Notes: a model not told the origin generated them from the sequence alone. DNA of 32,938 bases from an uncultured Flavobacteriales bacterium (GCA_913056345.1 CAJXMH010000030.1:1-32938), one strand, 5' to 3'. Positions 16,643 through 25,620 are shown, counted from the first letter of the stretch. Program-made: numbers and translations.

Positions 16643-19600
16643 TTGTATTTAAACTGTCATAGCGTATTCAGTTTCCGTTACGGAACGCTCCGTATTCCTC
16701 AACTCTTAGCCTTGGCTAAAAAGTATGAGCAAGCAAGCTTGGTGCTCACCGACATCAACAACACTTCCGCTTGTCTCAATTTTGTGCGAGAGGCTGAATT
16801 GGCAGGAATTAAGCCTGTGGTGGGCATTGATTTTCGCAATAGAGCCAAACAGCAGTTTGTGGGCATTGCTAAAAATAACCTGGGTTTTGAGGAGTTGAAT
16901 CGGTATCTCTCCAAGTACTTACACCAAAGTGCAGGAGATCCGGATCGCTTGCCCAAATTCCCCAAACGGGCACCCGACTTTGAGCAGGCCTTTGTGGTTT
17001 ATCCTTTCGAGCGTTTTCGGCATCAGTTTATTCGCTTAAAGGCAAATGAATTCATGGGTATTTCCCTTGATCAGCTTAAGCATTTACCCTTCTCGCCTTG
17101 GCGCGGACATCAAGATAAATTTGTGTTATTGCAAACCGTAACGGTTGAAAGCAAGCGTGACTTCAATATTCATCGCCTGCTGCGGGCCATTGGTAACAAC
17201 AGTTTATTAGCCAAATTGCCGGCTAAAGAAGTGGGAAAACTGGAGCATCGTATGCTGCCGCCTCAGCAGATCGAAGAAGCGCTGGCTGAATTCCCTAAGA
17301 TCAAAGCCAATACCGAGCATATTTTGCAATCATCAGAAATAAGTTTTGTGTACAAGGGGCATCAAAAAAGTGGGGCGGTAAACCACAACAAACAAACCTT
17401 CACAACCTCAAAGGCAGAAGATCAGCAGTTGATTCGTCAATTGTGTAAGGAAGGCTTGTCCTACCGCTATCCTGACCCAAAGCAGCAGGAAGCGGTGCAA
17501 GAGCGCTTGCAAAAGGAACTCAAGTTAATTCACGAACAGGGCTTTGAATCTTACTTTTTGATCAACTGGGACATGCTGCGCTTTGCTCGCGAAAAAGGAT
17601 TTTTCTATATCGGTCGGGGTAGTGGAGCGAACAGCATAGTGGCCTATTTACTGCGCATTACCGATGTAGATCCGGTAAAACTGGATCTTTATTTTGAGCG
17701 TTTTATCAATCCCTATCGGGAAAATCCACCCGACTTTGATATTGATTTTTCATGGCGAGACCGGGAGCAGGTAACTGATTACCTTTTTGAAAAATACGGG
17801 ACGAATCATCAAATTGCCCTCTTGGCCACCTATACCACTTTTACCTACAAATCCTTGATGCGTGAGTTGGGGAAGGTGTTTGGCTTGCCCAAGCAGGAGC
17901 TCGATCGGCTGTCTAGCCAAAAGCAGCAAGAAGGCACTCCAGACGAGTACGTGCGTTTGATCTACCGTTACGCTGGCTATATGGACGGAATTCCCAATCA
18001 CCTGAGCGTGCACGCTGGAGGAGTGATCATTTCTGAAAAGCCGGTTTATCATTATTCTGCTACCAGTCTTCCGCCCAAAGGCTACCCCATTGTGCAGTTT
18101 GACATGGTGCATGCCGAAGATGCCGGATTGTACAAATTCGATGTGTTAAGTCAAAGAGGCTTGGGAAAAATCAAAGATTCAGTCGATCTGGTCATTCAAA
18201 AGGGCTTAGAGCCTGATTTGGATATTCACCAAACGGAACGCTTTTTTGAGGATGAAAAAATCAAAAAGCTACTTAAGAATGGGGATGCCATGGGCTGCTT
18301 TTATGTCGAATCGCCTGCCATGCGTATGCTTCTCAAAAAGCTCAAAGCCGATGATTATCTGAGCTTGGTAGCAGCCAGTTCCATAATTCGTCCAGGCGTG
18401 GCCAAGTCGGGTATGATGCGGGAATACATTTTGCGTTCACAGGCTAAAGACGAGAAATGGAAAGAAAGCACTCCTGAGATCATGCAAGAATTGATGGCCG
18501 AAACCTATGGGGTAATGGTGTATCAGGAAGATGTGATCAAAGTAGCGCATTATTTCGCCGGATTGGATCTAGGTGAGGCAGATATGTTAAGACGCGGCAT
18601 GTCGGGTAAGTTTCGTTCGCGCACTGAGTTTGCCAAAGTAAAACAGAAGTTTTTTGATAACTGTAAGGCAAAAGGCTATCCCGATTCAGTTACCGCTGAG
18701 GTTTGGCGACAAACGGAAAGTTTTGCCGGTTATGCTTTTTCCAAAGGACATTCTGCTTCCTATGCGGTAGAAAGTTATATGAGCCTTTACCTGAAAGCCC
18801 ATTATCCCATGGAGTTTATTTTGGGAGTGCTGAATAATGGTGGAGGATTTTACAGCACGGAAATGTATTTGCATGAAGCTAGAATGTTGGGTGCGCAGGT
18901 AGAAGCGCCTTGCGTCAACCATAGTGGGTTGCTTAATGTGTTGGAAGGCGAACAGATGATCTACATTGGTTTTTACATGGTGCGCGACCTTGAAGAACGA
19001 GTGGTGCAGGCTTTTTTAACAGAGCGTAATCAAAATGGGGCTTTTGACGGTTTAGCTGATTTTGTAGAGCGCTGTTCGATTTCTAAGGAACAGCTGATGA
19101 TCTTGGTGCGAGTAGGGGCTTTTCGTTTTAGCGGAAAAAGTAAGCCTGAGTTACTTTGGGAGCTCCATCGTTTGTTAGGAAATAAGAAGAAATCGCAAGT
19201 CGCTCAGCATTTGTTTCCTGCTGAAAGTCGAAAATTTAAAATACCCGAGCTTGACCAGTTGGATTATGAAGAAGCATTTGATCAAATGGAGTTGTTGGGT
19301 TTTCCGCTTTGCTCGCCTTTTAGTTTGTTGAAAGAGCGTCCAGTTAATGCACTTTTGGCTAAAGACTTAATGAGCAAGCTCGGCAGGCAAGTGAGCATCA
19401 TCGGTTATTTGGTAACCGTAAAGAATACCAAAACCACTCAAGGAAAACTCATGCAGTTTGGCACTTTTGTGGATCAAGAAGGCGGTTGGATCGATACCGT
19501 GCATTTTCCTCCTGTGGTGGCCAAAGTGCCTTTTCGTGGCAAGGCTTGTTACCTGATTGAAGGGAAAGTAGTAGAAGAATTTGGTTATGCTACTATTGAG

Positions 19601-19645
19601 GTGAGCAAGATGCAGCGCTTGGATTACGTCTCAAGAGAAGAATAA
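16643..19645 (+). CDS. dnaE2: Error-prone DNA polymerase III alpha subunit, DnaE2-like (1000 aa)
   Basis: The start is TTG: the nearest in-frame stop is at 16634-16636, the first in-frame ATG lies about 140 codons inside, and MYLNCHSVFSFRYG is where family members begin. An N-terminal PHP domain is followed by GRGSGANSIVAYLL (from residue 324), PPDFDIDF (362-369) with likely catalytic D366 and D368, VHAGGVIIS, YQEDVIKVAHYFAGL and a C-terminal OB fold (VSIIGYLVTVKNTKT). The PHP metal site looks degenerate: the usual LHxHS is LNCHS and TDH is TDI. Length fits the short DnaE form that pairs with a Y-family polymerase rather than the replicative one. No ImuA-like gene is seen here. Probably cotranscribed with dinB (82-bp gap). 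Confidence 0.88.
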   Translation: MYLNCHSVFSFRYGTLRIPQLLALAKKYEQASLVLTDINNTSACLNFVREAELAGIKPVVGIDFRNRAKQQFVGIAKNNLGFEELNRYLSKYLHQSAGDPDRLPKFPKRAPDFEQAFVVYPFERFRHQFIRLKANEFMGISLDQLKHLPFSPWRGHQDKFVLLQTVTVESKRDFNIHRLLRAIGNNSLLAKLPAKEVGKLEHRMLPPQQIEEALAEFPKIKANTEHILQSSEISFVYKGHQKSGAVNHNKQTFTTSKAEDQQLIRQLCKEGLSYRYPDPKQQEAVQERLQKELKLIHEQGFESYFLINWDMLRFAREKGFFYIGRGSGANSIVAYLLRITDVDPVKLDLYFERFINPYRENPPDFDIDFSWRDREQVTDYLFEKYGTNHQIALLATYTTFTYKSLMRELGKVFGLPKQELDRLSSQKQQEGTPDEYVRLIYRYAGYMDGIPNHLSVHAGGVIISEKPVYHYSATSLPPKGYPIVQFDMVHAEDAGLYKFDVLSQRGLGKIKDSVDLVIQKGLEPDLDIHQTERFFEDEKIKKLLKNGDAMGCFYVESPAMRMLLKKLKADDYLSLVAASSIIRPGVAKSGMMREYILRSQAKDEKWKESTPEIMQELMAETYGVMVYQEDVIKVAHYFAGLDLGEADMLRRGMSGKFRSRTEFAKVKQKFFDNCKAKGYPDSVTAEVWRQTESFAGYAFSKGHSASYAVESYMSLYLKAHYPMEFILGVLNNGGGFYSTEMYLHEARMLGAQVEAPCVNHSGLLNVLEGEQMIYIGFYMVRDLEERVVQAFLTERNQNGAFDGLADFVERCSISKEQLMILVRVGAFRFSGKSKPELLWELHRLLGNKKKSQVAQHLFPAESRKFKIPELDQLDYEEAFDQMELLGFPLCSPFSLLKERPVNALLAKDLMSKLGRQVSIIGYLVTVKNTKTTQGKLMQFGTFVDQEGGWIDTVHFPPVVAKVPFRGKACYLIEGKVVEEFGYATIEVSKMQRLDYVSREE

Positions 19646-19683
19646 GCAAGAGAAACTGCTTATATTTGGGCTGCTAAAGAAAA

Positions 19684-20292
19684 ATGAATCAGATGAACAC
19701 TCTAAGAACAAAGCTTAACCTATTGGTACTTTCACTATTTGTTTTGGCTGTAGTAGGCTGTAACCCAGAAGACGGCGATACTGGTCCTGTTGGACCTGTA
19801 GGGTCACCAGGTGCTACCGGACCAAAAGGTGATACCGGCCCTCCCGGACAGGATGGACAGGATGGTCTTGATGGGAATGCGAATGTGAGCGCTATAACTT
19901 TTAGTTTACCAAGTACTGCTTGGTCTACAGGAACTATTAAGACATACTCAAGAGGTGTTGCAGAAATTACACAAGATGTAGTGGATGATGGATTGGTAAT
20001 GGTTTATCAAAGACAAGCTCCCGATACTGATTGGGGTGCATTACCTTTTACCTATAACATTACTCTCTCAAGTGGGGGCCAAACATTCAATGCCATAATT
20101 ACTACTCAGTTTAGTTATGATACTGATAGTTTGTTTTTGACCAATAGCAACAGTTTAAGGGCGAATATTACAAACAGTGCAACTTTTCCAGGAGATCGAG
20201 AATATAAAGTTGTCATTATTCCTCCTGCAAATTTAGTGCAAGGAATGAACTACGAAGACCACGAAATGCTTCAAGCCGTTTACGGCATCTAG
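19684..20292 (+). CDS. Lipoprotein with short collagen-like repeat (202 aa)
   Basis: The N-terminus has a hydrophobic stretch ending in the lipobox LAVVGC, so it should be lipidated at that Cys. Next come about twelve Gly-X-Y triplets (GDTGPVGPVGSPGATGPKGD and on to GQDGLDGNA). The remaining 130 residues are beta-type sequence (AFSLPSTAWSTGTI-like) that I do not recognise; similar lipoproteins with a collagen-like linker occur in marine Bacteroidota. A second Met at residue 4 could be the true start. The TATATTTG box at 19661-19668 is a possible promoter, 16 bases before the ATG, without a good -33 partner. A strong terminator follows. The function is unknown; outer-membrane attachment is likely. 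Confidence 0.78.
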   Translation: MNQMNTLRTKLNLLVLSLFVLAVVGCNPEDGDTGPVGPVGSPGATGPKGDTGPPGQDGQDGLDGNANVSAITFSLPSTAWSTGTIKTYSRGVAEITQDVVDDGLVMVYQRQAPDTDWGALPFTYNITLSSGGQTFNAIITTQFSYDTDSLFLTNSNSLRANITNSATFPGDREYKVVIIPPANLVQGMNYEDHEMLQAVYGI

Positions 20293-20318
20293 AAGGGAGT
20301 GTGAAGAAAATTAGAAAG

Positions 20319-20347
20319 AAAAAGGAGCTAGATCAGCTCCTTTTTTT
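20319..20347 (+). terminator. Rho-independent terminator after the lipoprotein gene
   Basis: GGAGCT (20324-20329) pairs with AGCTCC (20335-20340) over a five-base loop, extended by A-T pairs on both flanks, with T7 at 20341-20347. It isolates the dps transcript from the upstream genes. Confidence 0.9.
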
Positions 20348-20387
20348 GTAACCATATCATTTATAAAATAGATATCGGTATATAAAA

Positions 20388-20425
20388 TATCAATTTGATA
20401 AATAATTAGATCGTGCCGACCTTTG
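20388..20425 (+). promoter_or_regulatory. Candidate dps promoter region with an inverted repeat
   Basis: TATCAA-T-TTGATA (20388-20400) is a perfect inverted repeat. It overlaps a TTTG (20394-20397) that lies 20 bases before GACCTTTG (20418-20425), an imperfect TAnnTTTG box missing its leading T. The ATG of dps is 39 bases further on. A regulator binding the repeat would cover the -33 region; which regulator cannot be told. Confidence 0.35.
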
Positions 20426-20464
20426 TTTCATATTAAAATACAATACATTAAAAACCAAAATACA

Positions 20465-20935
20465 ATGAATACGATAACAGGATTAAAAGGACAATCAAAT
20501 CAAGAAATTGCTCATAAATTAAATGAGCTATTAGCGAACTATGAAGTTTATTATCAAAACTTAAGGGGTTTTCACTGGAACATTAAAGGCAGCGACTTTT
20601 TTGTCTTACACGAGAAGTTCGAAGAGTTATACAACGCTGCTCAACTCTCAATTGATGAGGTGGCCGAGCGAATTTTAACTTTAGGAGAAAAGCCTTTGCA
20701 CACTTACACTGATTTTGTAGCTGCTTCCTCTATCAAAGAATATAAAGATTTGTCTGATTCAAAGTCGACCGTTGAGGCGCTTTTAGAGAGCTTACGAATT
20801 TTGATCAGTTTAGAAAGAGAAATCTTAAGTATGGCAGGAGAGGCAAATGACGAAGGAACACTTGCTTTAATGAGTGAATATTTGGCTGCTCAAGAAAAAA
20901 CGGTTTGGATGTTTGCCTCTTTTCTAAACAAATAA
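20465..20935 (+). CDS. dps: Dps-type ferroxidase / DNA-protection protein (156 aa)
   Basis: All four ferroxidase ligands are visible with the normal spacing: H37, H49, D64 and E68, matching the 12-15-4 spacing of E. coli Dps H51, H63, D78 and E82. RGFHWNIKG and HEKFEELYNAAQLSIDEVAERI are classical Dps signatures. The start used is the ATG at 20465; an in-frame ATG at 20423 would add 14 residues and would begin inside the presumed -7 box. Twelve subunits normally assemble into a shell that oxidises iron with peroxide and stores it, protecting DNA. There is no long lysine-rich tail, so direct DNA binding is uncertain. It is followed after 31 bases by the pirin gene. Confidence 0.93.
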   Translation: MNTITGLKGQSNQEIAHKLNELLANYEVYYQNLRGFHWNIKGSDFFVLHEKFEELYNAAQLSIDEVAERILTLGEKPLHTYTDFVAASSIKEYKDLSDSKSTVEALLESLRILISLEREILSMAGEANDEGTLALMSEYLAAQEKTVWMFASFLNK

Positions 20936-20966
20936 ACCCAAGCTGAGTTAATCAAAATAAAACACC

Positions 20967-21716
20967 ATGCCAACAGAGATTATTCGTAAAAATCAACAAG
21001 CAGCAGGACAGTTTAACGGGGGTGAGATTTTAGAGAACAAACCCATTGGTTTTCCTAGAGAAGGCGGCCATCAACGACCGTATTCCAATCTTTTTTATTG
21101 GTCCCATGCTTGGTCTGATCACGGCAGTACCATCGGCTTGCATCCCCACCAGGGTTTTGAGATCCTTTCCTTTGTGATGGAAGGTTCTATAGAGCATTAC
21201 GACACAGGAGATCAAGAGTGGAAAAAGCTCGATACTGGAGCAGCGCAGATCATTCGTTCAGGAAGTGGAATTTCTCACTCAGAGAAATTAAATGCTGGAG
21301 CACAGATGTTTCAAATTTGGTTTGATCCTGATTTGTCTAAAACATTAGAAAAGCCGGCTTCTTATAATGACTTCCAAGATCAAAAGTTCCCTGTAGAAGA
21401 GAAAAATGGAGTAAAAACAAAGGTGTTCAAGGGAGCGGGGTCTCCCTTACTGATGGATTCGCCAGGGGTTGAAATTTTGCAACATACGCTTCTGGAAGAA
21501 GACCTTAAGATAGAATTGGCAACTGACCAAATTCACTCTTTTTATATCGTGGATGGTTCAGTAAGTATTGAGGGTGAAAAATTGGAAAGGGACGATTTCT
21601 TTAAGATCTCTGAAGAAAATCAGTTAAATTTCAAAGCAGAAAAAAACACGGTTTTGTTTAGGGTTTCTGTTCCACTCCAACTGGCTTATCAAACCTATGC
21701 AGATCGATTGAACTAA
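20967..21716 (+). CDS. Pirin family bicupin protein (249 aa)
   Basis: HPHQGFE (H59, H61) and GISHSEK (H104, E106) reproduce the four metal ligands of human pirin (H56, H58, H101, E103). The N-terminal cupin is well conserved (FYWSHAWSDHG; SIEHYDTGD; MFQIWFD), and the C-terminal cupin is more divergent. Some bacterial pirins act as quercetin dioxygenases and others bind metabolic enzymes; the role here cannot be inferred. It is cytosolic. The SDR gene starts four bases after its stop, so the two genes are very probably cotranscribed, with dps just upstream; a redox-stress theme is plausible. Confidence 0.9.
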   Translation: MPTEIIRKNQQAAGQFNGGEILENKPIGFPREGGHQRPYSNLFYWSHAWSDHGSTIGLHPHQGFEILSFVMEGSIEHYDTGDQEWKKLDTGAAQIIRSGSGISHSEKLNAGAQMFQIWFDPDLSKTLEKPASYNDFQDQKFPVEEKNGVKTKVFKGAGSPLLMDSPGVEILQHTLLEEDLKIELATDQIHSFYIVDGSVSIEGEKLERDDFFKISEENQLNFKAEKNTVLFRVSVPLQLAYQTYADRLN

Positions 21717-21720
21717 AAAT

Positions 21721-22479
21721 ATGAGTAAAATAGCATTGATTACGGGCGCAACAGCTGGAATTGGAGCTGCTTGCGCCCGCCTTTTTGCAGCAGAAGGTTA
21801 CAGCCTAATGCTTACTGGAAGGAGAGAGCACTTGTTAGAAGTGTTGAAGAATAAAATTGAAAATGAGTTTAAGGTCAAGGTGTTGACACTTTGCTTTGAT
21901 GTTCGAGATAATCAAGCTGTGGAAAGTCACCTTGGTAATTTACCTGAAGAGTGGCAGACGATTGATGTCTTGCTTAACAATGCGGGTTTAGCTAAGGGTT
22001 TCAGCGATATTCAAGATGGAGATCTCAATCATTGGGAAACCATGATCGATACCAATATAAAGGGTTTGCTCTATGTTTCTAAAGTCATAGTGCCTTTGAT
22101 GGTTAAACGCAAGCAAGGTCATATCGTCAACATTGGCTCTATAGCAGGGAAAGAGGTATATCCTAAAGGAAATGTTTATTGCGCAACCAAGCATGCAGTT
22201 GATGCCCTAACCAAAGGAATGCGAATTGATTTGCTACCGCATAAGATCAAAGTATCTTCGGTTTGTCCGGGTGCAGTCAATACAGAGTTTTCTAAAGTGC
22301 GGTTTGATGGTGATGAAGCTAAGGCAGAAACGGTATATGAAGGTTATGAGCCTTTATTGGCAGAAGATATAGCAGAAGCGATCTTTTTTGTAGTCAGCCG
22401 ACCAAGTCGTGTGAACATTAATGATCTTTTGATCATGCCTACCGCTCAAGCTAATTCGGCTCACCTTTTAAGGGACTAA
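21721..22479 (+). CDS. Short-chain dehydrogenase/reductase, YdfG-like (252 aa)
   Basis: The NAD(P)-binding motif TGATAGIG (residues 8-15), NNAG (86-89), catalytic S140, Y153 and K157 (YCATK), and PGAVNTEF are all present. The basic residues after the second strand (TGRREH) suggest NADP(H). The closest familiar group is the YdfG-type oxidoreductases acting on serine, 3-hydroxy acids or malonic semialdehyde. Cytosolic, full length. It follows pirin with a four-base gap and converges on the GSCFA gene with a 12-base overlap of the coding ends. Confidence 0.92.
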   Translation: MSKIALITGATAGIGAACARLFAAEGYSLMLTGRREHLLEVLKNKIENEFKVKVLTLCFDVRDNQAVESHLGNLPEEWQTIDVLLNNAGLAKGFSDIQDGDLNHWETMIDTNIKGLLYVSKVIVPLMVKRKQGHIVNIGSIAGKEVYPKGNVYCATKHAVDALTKGMRIDLLPHKIKVSSVCPGAVNTEFSKVRFDGDEAKAETVYEGYEPLLAEDIAEAIFFVVSRPSRVNINDLLIMPTAQANSAHLLRD

Positions 22480-23454
22480 GGATTTTTGCACCTCTTGTAT
22501 TTCAGCTTCATAATCAATACCATGTTTTTGTTGCAGCTCCTTTAATTGCTGTATTAACTGTTTTAAGAAACTTTGATGGGCTTCTGATTTTGGATTAAAT
22601 GCCCGATGATTTAAGGCTTGATTTATTCGGTTGGTTTCTTTCAATATTTTTTGGGTTTCCGTATCAAGATGAGTCTCTGTGAACTTAGACCATATGTATT
22701 CAATGGCCAACTCGTTGGGATGAAGAAGGTCTTCCGCGTAAAAGCGATAATCTCTAAGGTCGTCTTGTAAAAGCTCATAGGCAGGAAAATAACTGACATT
22801 TTTGTATTTAGCTTCAATGGCTGCAACTGCCAGTTGAAGTACTGCCTTGCTAAGCTGATTTTCCCTAAAACCATCTTTTAAATGTCTAACCGGACTAATG
22901 GTGAAAATAAAGTCAAAAGTGCTTTGATAGGTATCTTCTAATGTTGTTTGCATTTTTTCAAAAGCTTCTACAATAGTTTCAACATCAATTAACTCCTTGT
23001 AAAATAAGTTGCTAGGCTCCTTGTGGCAATTGTTTACCAATTGTTGCTTGCTTTTCAAGCGGTAGACCCATGCTGTACCTAAAGAAAGGATTATTACAGG
23101 CTTTTGACTAAGTTGTTCTTGTTGGTTTTTAAGTGTCCGCAATGTCTGTATAGCATATTCTTCAACGGAAGTGGCATTTAAGGTGGAGTGAAAATCATAG
23201 TGATAAAACTGCTCTTCTCCTTTTTTGAGTTCTTTCATTTTCAACTGTAGTGTGCTTTCATTTAAACTCAAATGTTGGAAAAGGGAGAGTGGATTGTAGC
23301 TGATTCCAAAGGGATTGAGCAATACATTAAACTTGTTGGATTGCAACTTGTATCCAATGTTTTCTGCAAAGCAAGAGCCACAAAAAAGCAGTGGAGTATG
23401 GTGGTTCAACTGCACTTCGTGCTTTGGAAGCTTTATTTCAGTTCTGAGTTTCAT
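22468..23454 (-). CDS. GSCFA-domain protein (328 aa)
   Basis: LFCGSCFAENIG (about residues 23-34) is the signature that names the GSCFA family, a set of Bacteroidota and proteobacterial proteins with a fold close to GDSL/SGNH hydrolases. Further conserved pieces are NPFGISYNP, LSLGTAWVY, FTISPVRHLKDG and a late DLLHPNELAIEYIW, which supply possible SGNH-type catalytic Ser, Asp and His. The C-terminal 70 residues are a charged helical tail. No signal peptide is evident. Substrate unknown. It is divergent from the K+ channel gene, with only 39 bases between starts, and convergent with the SDR gene. Confidence 0.88.
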   Translation of the reverse strand: MKLRTEIKLPKHEVQLNHHTPLLFCGSCFAENIGYKLQSNKFNVLLNPFGISYNPLSLFQHLSLNESTLQLKMKELKKGEEQFYHYDFHSTLNATSVEEYAIQTLRTLKNQQEQLSQKPVIILSLGTAWVYRLKSKQQLVNNCHKEPSNLFYKELIDVETIVEAFEKMQTTLEDTYQSTFDFIFTISPVRHLKDGFRENQLSKAVLQLAVAAIEAKYKNVSYFPAYELLQDDLRDYRFYAEDLLHPNELAIEYIWSKFTETHLDTETQKILKETNRINQALNHRAFNPKSEAHQSFLKQLIQQLKELQQKHGIDYEAEIQEVQKSLVP

Positions 23455-23493
23455 ATATTAGCCAATTGAAGGCTTGCACGAAGTTAGAATAGA

Positions 23494-24342
23494 ATGAGCA
23501 AACTAAGACCAGAATACAGTAAAATCGATCAAAAGCAAGCACCTGCATGGAAACTTAAGATGCATGAGGTGATTTTTGAGGCTGATACTCCAACGGGAAA
23601 GCTGTTCGATGTGGTATTGCTTTGGGCAATAGTTTTATCGGTTGTTGCAGTTATGCTCGAAACCGTTGATGCATTTAGCGATAGACATCGAGATGCTATG
23701 GTGATAGCAGAATGGACATTTACCATCCTATTTTCCATAGAATATATTCTTCGGCTCATATCGGTTGGTAAGCCCTTGAAGTATGCAACGAGTTTTATGG
23801 GCGTGATCGACTTGCTCTCCATTCTGCCAACTTATATCAGTCTTTTTGTGGCAGGTCCACAGTATTTATTAGTGATTCGTACCATTCGTTTGCTTCGGGT
23901 TTTTAGAATTTTAAAACTTGGACGATACGTTTCAGAGGCACAAGTTTTGATCAAGGCCCTGAAGAGCAGTTTTGCGAAGATTACTGTTTTCATAGGAGCA
24001 GTGGTTGTTTTGGTGCTGATTATGGGGACGGTGATGTACATAATTGAAGGGCCTGAGCATGGGTTTACCTCCATTCCTACCAGTGTTTACTGGACCATTG
24101 TAACCATTACCACAGTAGGTTATGGAGACATTGCGCCTCAAACCGTTTTGGGTCAAACTATCGCTTCTGTGGTGATGCTTTTAGGTTACGGAATTATTGC
24201 TGTACCAACTGGTATTGTTACATCAGAGCTGACCAGGTCTAGAGATGGGAATAAAGTTAGTCGGAAGGCTTGCCCGAATTGCTCAAGAGAAGGGCACGAT
24301 GATGCGGCAGTGTTCTGCAAGTATTGTGGTACTTCACTTTAA
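23494..24342 (+). CDS. Voltage-gated potassium channel-like protein with C-terminal zinc ribbon (282 aa)
   Basis: Six membrane segments are visible. The S4-like helix carries R129, R132, R135 and R138 in a three-residue repeat. The pore filter TTVGYGD is at residues 206-212, as in Kv and KcsA-type channels. The last 25 residues hold C260, C263, C275 and C278 (CPNC...CKYC), a zinc-ribbon type knot in the cytosol. The channel part resembles bacterial ion transporter family proteins such as KvAP relatives. It would pass K+ across the inner membrane in response to voltage. The zinc tail is not part of the basic family. Its end overlaps the M23 peptidase gene by nine bases on the other strand. Confidence 0.92.
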   Translation: MSKLRPEYSKIDQKQAPAWKLKMHEVIFEADTPTGKLFDVVLLWAIVLSVVAVMLETVDAFSDRHRDAMVIAEWTFTILFSIEYILRLISVGKPLKYATSFMGVIDLLSILPTYISLFVAGPQYLLVIRTIRLLRVFRILKLGRYVSEAQVLIKALKSSFAKITVFIGAVVVLVLIMGTVMYIIEGPEHGFTSIPTSVYWTIVTITTVGYGDIAPQTVLGQTIASVVMLLGYGIIAVPTGIVTSELTRSRDGNKVSRKACPNCSREGHDDAAVFCKYCGTSL

Positions 24343-25620
24343 GGATGCTAGACCTTGTTTTCGATCAGCTTCTAATTGCAGACTGTCTAGGGAATTTCCC
24401 CATTTTTTAAGCTCTTTTTTAAAATCTTCTAAATGCTCGGCCTTGATTGGTTCGGCAGCAGGAAAATCCTCTTTTAAATGATCGACTTGCTTCCCATTTT
24501 TCCAAAAACGATAACATACGTGCGGGCCGGTGGCTAAACCTGTGCTTCCGACGTATCCAATAATGTCGCCCTGTTTTACACGTTGACCCACTTTTGCGTT
24601 TCGCCTGCTCATGTGCAAGTACTGCGTAGTGTAGGCACTGTTGTGTTTTACTTTTACGTATTTACCGTTTCCTCTGGTATAAGAAGAAGCAATCACTACC
24701 CCATCACCGGTGCTCATGATTGGTGTTCCTGTTGGAGCAGCATAGTCTGTGCCTAGATGAGCTTTCCAGCGTTTTTGTACAGGATGAAACCTTCGCATGG
24801 TATAGCGGGAGCTTAGGCGACTAAATTTGAGTGGAGACTTTAAAAAGGCCTTTCTTAAACTATTGGCTTCTTCGTCAAAATAATCTCCTTTACCCTCTTG
24901 TTCAAAATAGATTCCCAAATAGGGTTCGTCGAAGTGTGAGAATTCAACCGCTAGAATTCTTCCAGTTCCAATCGCTTCTTCATCAACGTATTGCACTTCG
25001 TAGATTGCTTTGAACCAATCTCCTTTTTGAATGCGGTAAAAGTCAATAGACCAAGCAAAAATATCAGCTAATTTAACCGCTAGGGCAGGGCTACTTTGCT
25101 GTTCCTGTAGGGTTTCATAAAGAGAAGATTCAATCACTCCAGCTACGCTTTTAATGCGAACTTCAACTTCTTTTTGGCCTCTTTTTATTTCAATGCTATC
25201 GCTCAGCTCATACACTACATAATCAATCGCATTAGGCTGGTAAACGAAGTATTGCGCTTTTTCAAGGCTGTCTTTACTTTTAAAAATGGTGTATTCCTTA
25301 CCGGCAGCTAATCTTCTTACATCAAAAACAGCCTTTGATTTTTTTGCTAATCGATCAATGGTTACGTAATCAATGTTATGAGGCAATAGGAGATTTGCTA
25401 GGAACTGATTTGGCTTGATGATTCCTTCAACTACTTGAAAAGAGTCTCTATTAATGCCAAACTCAATTTTAGCAGCAGGCTTGGGTGCTGCAGTATCTTG
25501 AATTGTAACGATCTCTTCTTCTTCAATCTCTGAATAAACAGCATCGAATATGAATAAACCAACGCTAAAGGCGAGCAGTATGCTCAAGGCAAGAATGATC
25601 TTATTCAGCTTTTTCTTCAT
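24334..25620 (-). CDS. M23 (LytM-type) peptidoglycan endopeptidase (428 aa)
   Basis: An N-terminal membrane anchor or uncleaved signal (residues 8-28) leads into a region with two beta-type segments and then the M23 domain at about 280-385. Zinc-site residues are H288 and D292 (HLGTDYAAP), H336 and H367 (GPHVCYRFW). The usual HxH of LytM is HVC here, so C369 stands in the place of the last zinc ligand; I recall this variant as common in Bacteroidota M23 proteins, so it may still be active. It should cleave peptide cross-links in the periplasm during growth or division. Its ATG overlaps the TGA stop of the tryptophan dioxygenase gene (ATGA), implying translational coupling. Confidence 0.9.
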   Translation of the reverse strand: MKKKLNKIILALSILLAFSVGLFIFDAVYSEIEEEEIVTIQDTAAPKPAAKIEFGINRDSFQVVEGIIKPNQFLANLLLPHNIDYVTIDRLAKKSKAVFDVRRLAAGKEYTIFKSKDSLEKAQYFVYQPNAIDYVVYELSDSIEIKRGQKEVEVRIKSVAGVIESSLYETLQEQQSSPALAVKLADIFAWSIDFYRIQKGDWFKAIYEVQYVDEEAIGTGRILAVEFSHFDEPYLGIYFEQEGKGDYFDEEANSLRKAFLKSPLKFSRLSSRYTMRRFHPVQKRWKAHLGTDYAAPTGTPIMSTGDGVVIASSYTRGNGKYVKVKHNSAYTTQYLHMSRRNAKVGQRVKQGDIIGYVGSTGLATGPHVCYRFWKNGKQVDHLKEDFPAAEPIKAEHLEDFKKELKKWGNSLDSLQLEADRKQGLASLK

